9,058 nt of DNA from Solirubrobacterales bacterium (GTDB taxonomy: Bacteria > Actinomycetota > Thermoleophilia > Solirubrobacterales > Solirubrobacteraceae), in NCBI GenBank assembly GCA_025964075.1, contig JAOPZQ010000134.1:1-9058 (forward strand), given 5' to 3'. Below are positions 1 through 4,968 of this stretch, piece by piece (position 1 is the stretch's first letter; each line of letters begins with the position of its first letter). The position numbers and the translations under genes are program-made. The notes beneath the pieces are model-generated. The model worked only from the letters and a program-made list of their open reading frames with translations, did not search any database and was not told the DNA's origin.

Positions 1-429
1 GCCGGCGCGCCGGTCGCGGCCGGCGGCACGCCGGGGCACGGCAAGCCTGGCGACAACCCCATGCCGGCCGGCGACCCCATCGTCGACAAGGTCCGGCTCC
101 TGATGCAGCAAGGCAGGATGGTGGTCACCGGGCGTGAGCTGCACAACGGAACCAGCGCTTGGGCGATCTCCCTGAAGCCGGCCGTCGGCCGGCCGGTCTG
201 GACCCTCTGGGTGTCCGCCGCCGACGGGAAGACGTTGGAGCTGCGCGATCCCGGGCGAGACGCGAGCGAGCAGCCGCAAGTCATTCGCTGGCCGACCTAC
301 GAAGTGCTGCCCCACTCGGGCGCCGATCAGCTCCTGACGCTCACCGGCGCCCACCCGTCGGCGCACGTGGTGCACGACGCCGCGCAGACCGCGGCCGCCG
401 AGCGGCGCTTGATGCCGCCGAAGTCGTGA
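1..429 (+). CDS. Hypothetical protein, 3' part only (start lies upstream of the window)
   Basis: The reading frame is open from base 1 to the TGA at 427-429, giving 142 visible residues. An ATG at 61 would give 122 residues, but no Shine-Dalgarno sequence precedes it and the frame continues upstream without a stop, so the true start is probably outside the window. The first 20 residues are Gly/Pro/Ala-rich, like a linker. After that comes a compact region with alternating polar and hydrophobic strands (around VVTGRELHNGTSAWAISL and VWTLWVSAADGKTLELRDP) and a final 'IRWPTYEVLP'. A short beta-strand followed by 'W-V-x-A-x-x-G-x-x-L' loosely resembles LolA/RseB-like or other envelope beta-sheet domains, but this is only a shape impression. 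No catalytic motif or membrane segment is visible. I do not recognise the family. It is convergent with the desaturase operon. Confidence 0.55.
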   Translation, partial: AGAPVAAGGTPGHGKPGDNPMPAGDPIVDKVRLLMQQGRMVVTGRELHNGTSAWAISLKPAVGRPVWTLWVSAADGKTLELRDPGRDASEQPQVIRWPTYEVLPHSGADQLLTLTGAHPSAHVVHDAAQTAAAERRLMPPKS

Positions 430-432
430 CCC

Positions 433-470
433 GGTGGCCGTCGGCGGGCCAAGCCCCGCCGACGGCCACC
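433..470. terminator. Perfect GC hairpin, likely bidirectional terminator
   Basis: Bases 433-448 pair without mismatch with 455-470, a 16-bp stem around the 6-base loop CCAAGC. The stem begins 3 bases after the TGA of the left-hand gene and lies 40 bases beyond the last base of the desaturase coming from the other side. No T-run follows on either strand, so it is not a classical intrinsic terminator. U-less hairpins between convergent genes have been proposed as terminators in high-GC actinobacteria. The stem is visible directly; the terminator role is inferred from its position. Confidence 0.7.
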
Positions 471-510
471 CCGCGGTACGCCCTCCCCGGTAGCTCTCAC
501 CCGCCGCGGC

Positions 511-1734
511 CTAGCTCGCCGCCGACGGGCGCACCTCGTGGTTCGAGCGGCCCGTGGCGCCATTGCCGGACGACGCGCCGTTGCTGGCCACAGCGGCCGG
601 CGCGAGCTCGCCCTCGCCGCGCACCTCGTCGCCCCGGTAGGGCCCCGGCTTCGGCCGCGGCTCCCCGCCCGGGAACGCCAGGCGCGCGATCGTCCGGTGG
701 ACCGAACCCCACTGCCGCCCCAGCGGGCCACTGTTGTACGGCAGGCCGTAGCGCTCGCAGATCTGCCGGACGCGCGGGGCGATCTCGCCGTAGCGGGTGC
801 TCGGCATGTCGGGGAACAGGTGGTGCTCGACCTGGTAGCCGAGGTTGCCGCTGATCACGTGGAAGAGCGGGCCGCCGTCGATGTTCGCGGCGCCGACAAG
901 CTGCCGGACGTACCACGCGCCCTTGGTCTCGTCCGCGGCCTCCTCCTGGGCGAACGTGTACGTCTGGTCGGGGAAGTGGCCGCAGAAGATGATCGCGTGC
1001 GCCCAGACGTTGCGCACCACGTTCGCGGTCGCGTTGGCGAGCAGCGTGGTCTTCCAGCGCCGGCCGCTCAGCAGCGGGAACGCCACGTAGTCCTTGACGA
1101 TCTGGCGCCGCGCCTTGCCCCAGATCCCCTTGAGCTCCTTCAGCACCTGCTTCTTGTCCTTCTCGCCCGAGCGGACGGCGTCGAGGTCGAGGTCGTGGAA
1201 GGCGACGCCCCACTCGAACAGCGCCATCAGCAGCACGTTGTAGAACGGCTGCAGGAGATAGACCGGGTGCCACGGCTGGTGCGGGTCGATCCGCATGATC
1301 TCGTAGCCGAGGTCCTTGTCCTTGCCGCGGATGTTGGTGTACGTGTGATGGATGTAGTTGTGCGAGTGCTTCCAGGACTCGGCGGTGGAGGCCGTGTCCC
1401 AGTCCCACGTCGAGGAGTGGATCTGCGGGTCGTTCATCCAGTCCCACTGGCCGTGGAGGACGTTGTGCCCGATCTCCATGTTCTCGAGGATCTTCGCCAT
1501 CGAGAGAGCCGCCGTTCCCGCGACGCAGGCCGGAGGGAAGCGCGAGACCACGAGCAGCGCCCGGCCGAGCACCGCGAGCCGGCGCTGCAGCTCGATCATG
1601 CTCTTGATGTAGCGGCGGTCGCGGTCGCCGAGCTCGGCGAACACCTCGTCGTGGATCGCGTCGAATTCGCGGCCGATGGCCTCGATCTCCTCCGGGGACA
1701 GATGAGCCAGCGGGCTCTCGATCATGCTCGCCAC
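511..1734 (-). CDS. Membrane fatty acid desaturase, DesA3-like
   Basis: This 407-residue protein belongs to the membrane di-iron fatty acid desaturase family, which inserts a double bond into an acyl chain using O2 and two electrons. The three histidine boxes are present: HNVLH at residues 90-94, HNYIHH at 125-130 (followed by TYTN), and QVEHH at 301-305 (followed by LFPDMPSTRY). Hydrophobic stretches flank the boxes, at about 56-80, 158-178 and 232-252. The 'QxxHH' form of the third box and 'HHTYTN' are like mycobacterial DesA3 and front-end desaturases rather than animal stearoyl-CoA desaturases; no cytochrome b5 domain is fused. The GTG start at 1734 is preferred over the ATG three codons later because AAGGAGGG ends 6 bases before it. 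Residues from about 359 to the end form a Gly/Ala/Ser/Pro-rich tail. The partner reductase lies just upstream. Regiospecificity and acyl-CoA versus lipid substrate cannot be decided. Confidence 0.93.
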   Translation of the reverse strand: MASMIESPLAHLSPEEIEAIGREFDAIHDEVFAELGDRDRRYIKSMIELQRRLAVLGRALLVVSRFPPACVAGTAALSMAKILENMEIGHNVLHGQWDWMNDPQIHSSTWDWDTASTAESWKHSHNYIHHTYTNIRGKDKDLGYEIMRIDPHQPWHPVYLLQPFYNVLLMALFEWGVAFHDLDLDAVRSGEKDKKQVLKELKGIWGKARRQIVKDYVAFPLLSGRRWKTTLLANATANVVRNVWAHAIIFCGHFPDQTYTFAQEEAADETKGAWYVRQLVGAANIDGGPLFHVISGNLGYQVEHHLFPDMPSTRYGEIAPRVRQICERYGLPYNSGPLGRQWGSVHRTIARLAFPGGEPRPKPGPYRGDEVRGEGELAPAAVASNGASSGNGATGRSNHEVRPSAAS

Positions 1735-1740
1735 GTAGGA

Positions 1741-1748
1741 CCCTCCTT
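1741..1748 (-). promoter_or_regulatory. Shine-Dalgarno of the desaturase, overlapping the reductase stop
   Basis: On the minus strand AAGGAGGG begins at the last base of the reductase TGA codon (1750-1748) and ends 6 bases before the GTG at 1734. It fixes the GTG as the start and places the desaturase under likely translational coupling with the reductase. Confidence 0.8.
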
Positions 1749-2848
1749 CACAGTTCGATCGTGACCGCGCCCTCGGGCGCGTGGATGCACGTCCTGACCA
1801 TCTCCCCTTCCTGGGGCGTGGCGACCTGCCCCGAGCGCAGGTCGCGGAGCTTCCCCGAGCACAGGCGGCCGATGCACGTGTGACAGACGCCCATGCGGCA
1901 GCCGAACGGCAGCTCGAGGCCGGCCTCCTCGCCGGCGACGAGGATCGGCTGGCCGGCGCCCGCCTCGGCGTCGACGTCGCTCCTCGCGAAGCGGATCGTG
2001 CCGCCCTCGCCCTCGCTCCCCTCGCCGCCGATGATCGGCTGGAAGCGCTCCAGGTGCAGGCGATCGCAGTCGCCGTCCCGCTCCCAGCGCTTCGTCAGCG
2101 CGTCGAGCATCTCCGCCGGCCCGCACAGAAAAGCCTCGCGCTCGCGCCAGTCGGGGCAGAGCTCCTCGAGCTCGTCCGGCGTCATCCGTCCCTCGGAGGC
2201 GGTGTGCCGCTCGTGCAGCCGGAAGCCGGGATGGCGGGCGTCGAGCTCGCGCAGCCGCTCGCCGAAGATGACGTCGCCGGGCGTGCGCGCGGAGTGCAGG
2301 TGGACGACGTCGTCGAGCGCGTCCTCGCGAGCCAGGCAGCGGAGCATGCTCATGATCGGCGTGATGCCGCTGCCGGCGCTCACGAACAGAGCCTTCGCGG
2401 GCGGCGGGTCGGGCAGCGTGAACGCGCCCTCGACGCCGCCGAGCCGCACGAGCATCCCCGGCTTCGCATGCTTGACGAGGTAGGGCGAGACGACCCCGGG
2501 GTCGTAGAGCTTCGGCGTCACGCTGATGAAGCCGTCCGGCCGGCCGGGATCGGACGTCAGCGAGTAGGCCCGCCAGTGGTGGACGCCGTCGACGACGACG
2601 CCGATCCGGAGGTACTGCCCCGGCCGGTGGCCCTCCCACGCGTAGCCCGGGCGGATCGTGATCGTCACCGCGTCCGCGGTCTCGTGGTCGATCCGCTCGA
2701 TCCGGCCGCGGAGCTCCCGGGTCGACCACAGCGGGTTGACGAGCTCGAGGTAGTCGTCCGGCAGCAGCGGCGTGAAGAACGCGCGCATGGCGTGCAGCAC
2801 CCTGCGCTGCACCGGGTGGACCTGGGGCGGGGCGCCTCTCTCCGCCAT
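1748..2848 (-). CDS. Ferredoxin-NAD(P)H oxidoreductase with C-terminal 2Fe-2S domain, electron donor to the desaturase
   Basis: This 366-residue cytosolic flavoprotein has the order FAD domain, NAD(P) domain, plant-type 2Fe-2S domain. RAYSLTS at residues 93-99 is the flavin-binding motif, GSGITPIMSML at 159-169 and CGPAEM at 242-247 belong to the nucleotide domain, and the iron-sulfur ligands are C317, C322, C325 (CRMGVCHTC) and C354. It would pass electrons from NAD(P)H through FAD and the cluster to the di-iron desaturase encoded 13 bases downstream. The same pairing is known for Rv3230c and DesA3 in Mycobacterium tuberculosis. The first 40 residues (with 'FFTPLLPDDYLELVNPLWS') are a leader typical of this subgroup. 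The ATG at 2848 follows GGGGAAAGG (2867-2859) with a 10-base spacer. NADPH versus NADH preference is not readable. All key residues are intact. Confidence 0.92.
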   Translation of the reverse strand: MAERGAPPQVHPVQRRVLHAMRAFFTPLLPDDYLELVNPLWSTRELRGRIERIDHETADAVTITIRPGYAWEGHRPGQYLRIGVVVDGVHHWRAYSLTSDPGRPDGFISVTPKLYDPGVVSPYLVKHAKPGMLVRLGGVEGAFTLPDPPPAKALFVSAGSGITPIMSMLRCLAREDALDDVVHLHSARTPGDVIFGERLRELDARHPGFRLHERHTASEGRMTPDELEELCPDWREREAFLCGPAEMLDALTKRWERDGDCDRLHLERFQPIIGGEGSEGEGGTIRFARSDVDAEAGAGQPILVAGEEAGLELPFGCRMGVCHTCIGRLCSGKLRDLRSGQVATPQEGEMVRTCIHAPEGAVTIEL

Positions 2849-2945
2849 CGGAGAGCAGCCTTTCCCCGATGAGGAGATTCGTCACGCCTTTGACGACCGC
2901 GACCGTTCAGGAGTCCGTCAGGGCTTCCGCGGCAGGATGGCCGCC
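2849..2945. promoter_or_regulatory. Divergent intergenic region between the desaturation operon and the ABC/two-component operon
   Basis: These 97 bases separate the start of the reductase from that of the lipoprotein and must hold the promoters of both operons unless transcription enters from further away. On the + strand TTGACG at 2890-2895 fits a -35 element, but no TANNNT-like -10 is seen 16-18 bases beyond it. TGACG (2891-2895) and CGTCA (2916-2920) form a 5-bp inverted repeat with a 20-base gap, which could be an operator half-site pair or chance. The minus-strand Shine-Dalgarno of the reductase lies at 2859-2867. The region is a promoter candidate by location only. Confidence 0.35.
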
Positions 2946-3584
2946 ATGCCCAGCGCCCGAAGCCTGCTCCTACCGACTGCCGCGGCCGTGCTCCTCGCCG
3001 TCGCCGGCTGCGGATCCAGCAAGTCCAACGGGTCCACCCCGAGCGGCGCCAGCTCCGGCGGCACGTCGACCGGCGGCACGTCGAGCGGCGGCACCGGGGC
3101 GCTGTCGGCGGAGGCCCAGTCCAAGGCCACCGGCGACATCCCCGACAACCAGGTCTTCCTCACGTTCAAGGACACCGCCGCCGGCTACTCGATCCAGGTC
3201 CCCGAGGGCTGGGCGCGCAAGGGGTCGGGCAACGACGTCACGTTCCAGGACAAGAACAACATCGCGCACGTCGTGATCGGGAAGGGCGCGCTTCCGAGCG
3301 CCGCCGCCGCCGTCGCGGAGCTGCGGGCGTCGAGCAAGACCGCGAGCTCGCTCCAGGTCGGGGCCTCGCAGAAGCTGACCGCGGGCGGCGGGCCGGCGCT
3401 CAAGCTCTCCTACAGCACGGTCAGCGCGCCCAATCCGGTGACCGGCAAGCGGGTGCAGCTGATCGTCGACCGCTACCTCTACGCGAAGGGCGGCAAGAAG
3501 GCGACGATCGACCTCGCCACGGCCAAGGGCGTGGACAACGTCGACGCCTACAAGATGATGGCCCGGAGCTTCAAGTGGCAGTGA
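2946..3584 (+). CDS. Surface lipoprotein with PsbP/Mog1-like domain
   Basis: The 212-residue product starts with a lipoprotein signal peptide: basic R5, hydrophobic core, and lipobox V19-A20-G21-C22, so it should be lipidated on C22 and anchored outside the cytoplasmic membrane. A Ser/Gly/Thr linker (about 23-52) contains the repeated units SGGTS, TGGTS and SGGTG. The rest, about 66-212, has the 'F-x-D-x-x-x-G-Y-S-I-x-V-P-x-G-W' opening (73-89) and the closing 'MMARSFKW' typical of PsbP/Mog1/LpqN-type alpha-beta folds; this is inferred from pattern. ATG 2946 is chosen because GCAGG ends 9 bases before it; ATG 2937, three codons upstream, is the alternative and gives the same mature protein. 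The frame is open further upstream to 2772, but that part overlaps the reductase gene. It overlaps the next gene by 10 bases and is probably an accessory or ligand-binding subunit of the transporter. Its ligand is unknown. Confidence 0.85.
   Translation: MPSARSLLLPTAAAVLLAVAGCGSSKSNGSTPSGASSGGTSTGGTSSGGTGALSAEAQSKATGDIPDNQVFLTFKDTAAGYSIQVPEGWARKGSGNDVTFQDKNNIAHVVIGKGALPSAAAAVAELRASSKTASSLQVGASQKLTAGGGPALKLSYSTVSAPNPVTGKRVQLIVDRYLYAKGGKKATIDLATAKGVDNVDAYKMMARSFKWQ
3054..3098 (+). repeat. Three imperfect 15-bp tandem repeats in the lipoprotein linker
   Basis: Units TCCGGCGGCACGTCG (3054-3068), ACCGGCGGCACGTCG (3069-3083) and AGCGGCGGCACCGGG (3084-3098) encode SGGTS, TGGTS and SGGTG. The first two differ at two bases in the first codon only. 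They form the flexible spacer between the lipidated cysteine and the folded domain. Such in-frame repeats can vary in copy number by slippage. Confidence 0.75.
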
Positions 3585-4294
3585 AGTCCCTCTGGGTCGA
3601 GCCCGAACGACCCGCCGCCGAGATCGAGTGGCCGGCGGTCGCGTTCCACGACGTCTTCCGGATCTTCCGGACGGGCACCGTCGAGACCGTCGCGCTGCGC
3701 GGCCTCGAGCTGCGGATCGACCGGGGCGAGTTCGTCGGCGTCCTCGGCCCGTCGGGCTCCGGCAAGAGCACGTTCCTCTCGCTCGCCGCCGCGCTCGACG
3801 AGCCGTCGGCCGGCGAGGTCCTCGTGCTCGGCCACTCCCTCTCGCGCCTCGAGGAGAACGAGCGGGCACGCCTCCGCGCCGAGGAGCTCGCGCTGATCTT
3901 CCAGGCCACGAACCTGCTCCCGGCGCTGAGCGCGCTCGAGAACGTGACGCTCGCGCTCGAGCTCGCCGGCAAGTCCACGCCACGCGATCGCGCCGTCGAG
4001 GCGCTGACCGCGTTCGGGCTCGGCGAGCGCCTCGGCAACCGCGCCGGAGCGCTCTCCGGCGGCGAGCAGCAGCGCGTCGCGATCGCCGCCGCGGCGGCCC
4101 GCGAGGCGCCGCTCGTGCTCGCGGACGAGCCGACCGGCGAGCTCGACGCGCGCAACGAGGCGATCGTGCTCGAGGCGCTCGCGACGCTGCGGCGCGACCA
4201 CGGCGCGACCGTCGTCGTCGTCACGCACTCCGAGCGCGTGGCCGCCGCGGCCGAGCGCGTCATCGAGATCCGCGATGGGAAGGCCACGCAATGA
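3575..4294 (+). CDS. ABC transporter ATPase, LolD/MacB type (first of two)
   Basis: The product has 239 residues and is a complete nucleotide-binding domain: Walker A GPSGSGKST at 58-66, Q-loop Q110, signature LSGGEQ at 160-165, Walker B LVLADE at 180-185 with catalytic E185, and H-loop H218. 'EPTGELD' after Walker B is typical of the LolD/MacB/FtsE group that powers FtsX-type permeases. About 20 residues precede the usual domain start. GTG 3575 is preferred since GGAG at 3565-3568 lies 6 bases ahead; GTG 3581 (a GTGA overlap with the lipoprotein stop) is possible and would remove two residues. The segment after the signature reads AIAAAAAREAPL, without the usual 'ARAL' arginine. It ends in an ATGA overlap with the second ATPase, implying coupled translation. 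It should act in the cytoplasm, on the inner face of the 900-residue permease. Confidence 0.93.
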   Translation: MAVKSLWVEPERPAAEIEWPAVAFHDVFRIFRTGTVETVALRGLELRIDRGEFVGVLGPSGSGKSTFLSLAAALDEPSAGEVLVLGHSLSRLEENERARLRAEELALIFQATNLLPALSALENVTLALELAGKSTPRDRAVEALTAFGLGERLGNRAGALSGGEQQRVAIAAAAAREAPLVLADEPTGELDARNEAIVLEALATLRRDHGATVVVVTHSERVAAAAERVIEIRDGKATQ

Positions 4295-4968
4295 CCGCTA
4301 TCGCCGTTGAACAGCTCGCCTCCTGCCGCGGCATCTCGGTCGTGCACGGCAGCGGCCACGCGGCCGTCCACGCCCTCCGCGACATCGACTTCACGGTCGG
4401 GCGCGGCGAGGCGGTCGCGCTCTGGGGCCCGTCGGGCTCGGGCAAGACGACGCTCCTCCACGTCCTCGGCGGCCTCGTGACCCCGACCGCCGGCGACGTG
4501 CGGTGGCGCGGCGGGCCGCTGCCCGCGCTCGGCACGGAGGAGCGCCGCGGCGCCGGCATCGCCTACGTCTTCCAGGGCGCGAACCTGCTGCCCTACTTCA
4601 CCGCGTACGAGAACGTCGCGTTCGCGGCGCTGCACGCGGGCAGCGAGGCGGACCCGGAGGAGCTGCTGACGCTCGTCGGCCTCGCCGCGAAGCTCGACTC
4701 CCTGCCCGCCGAGCTGTCGGGCGGCGAGGGCCAGCGGGTCGCGATCGCCCGCGCGCTCGCCCAGCGCCCCGACCTGCTGCTCTGCGACGAGCCGACGGGT
4801 CAGCTCGACTCCGACACCGGCCGCCGCGTCCTCGACCTCATCGACGCGCTCCGCGCCGAGAACGGCTTCGCCCTCGTGATCGCGACCCATGACGCGGACG
4901 TGGCCGCGCGCCAGCCGCGCGCGGTCGAGCTCGCGGACGGCCAGGTCGTCGAGGAGGCGGCGCCGTGA
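4291..4968 (+). CDS. ABC transporter ATPase, LolD/MacB type (second of two)
   Basis: The product has 225 residues with every ABC motif: Walker A GPSGSGKTT at 46-54, Q-loop Q95, signature LSGGEG at 142-147, Walker B DLLLCDE at 161-167 with E167, and H-loop H200. The signature ends in Gly where its neighbour has Gln; otherwise both look catalytically competent. Overall identity to the first ATPase is clearly partial, so they are diverged paralogues and not a recent tandem copy. ATG 4291 overlaps the stop of the first ATPase (ATGA), and GGGAAGG at 4277-4283 sits 7 bases ahead. Its own stop overlaps the permease start by GTGA. With a single permease gene downstream, the simplest reading is a heterodimer of the two ATPases on one double-module permease. 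Two alternative ATPases serving the same permease is also possible. Confidence 0.94.
   Translation: MTAIAVEQLASCRGISVVHGSGHAAVHALRDIDFTVGRGEAVALWGPSGSGKTTLLHVLGGLVTPTAGDVRWRGGPLPALGTEERRGAGIAYVFQGANLLPYFTAYENVAFAALHAGSEADPEELLTLVGLAAKLDSLPAELSGGEGQRVAIARALAQRPDLLLCDEPTGQLDSDTGRRVLDLIDALRAENGFALVIATHDADVAARQPRAVELADGQVVEEAAP
4952..4957 (+). promoter_or_regulatory. Shine-Dalgarno of the permease
   Basis: AGGAGG lies inside the end of the second ATPase gene, 7 bases before the GTG at 4965. It decides that start over later candidates, and the GTGA overlap points to coupled translation. Confidence 0.8.

Noticed and set aside
181..199. GGCCGGCC-type palindrome inside the first gene
   Set aside because: A short GC palindrome in coding sequence, common by chance at this base composition and with no positional meaning.
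538..1764. Plus-strand open frame of 408 codons antisense to the desaturase
   Set aside because: Composition is low-complexity Arg/Val/Ala/Asp and the opposite strand carries all three histidine boxes and a good ribosome binding site.
1722..2885. Minus-strand open frame of 387 codons overlapping the reductase in another frame
   Set aside because: Its translation is Arg/Pro/Gly-rich without motifs, whereas the chosen frame shows FAD, NAD(P) and 2Fe-2S signatures.
2772..2936. Upstream extension of the lipoprotein reading frame to an ATG at 2772
   Set aside because: It would overlap the start of the divergent reductase and place 58 residues ahead of the signal peptide; lipoprotein signals must be N-terminal.
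3571..4890. Minus-strand open frame of 439 codons across the two ATPases
   Set aside because: A shadow of two genes with complete Walker A, signature and Walker B motifs on the plus strand.
4291..4968. The second ATPase as a recent tandem duplicate of the first
   Set aside because: The proteins match mainly in the ABC motifs; the N-termini, the region after the Q-loop and the C-termini differ widely, so the split is old.
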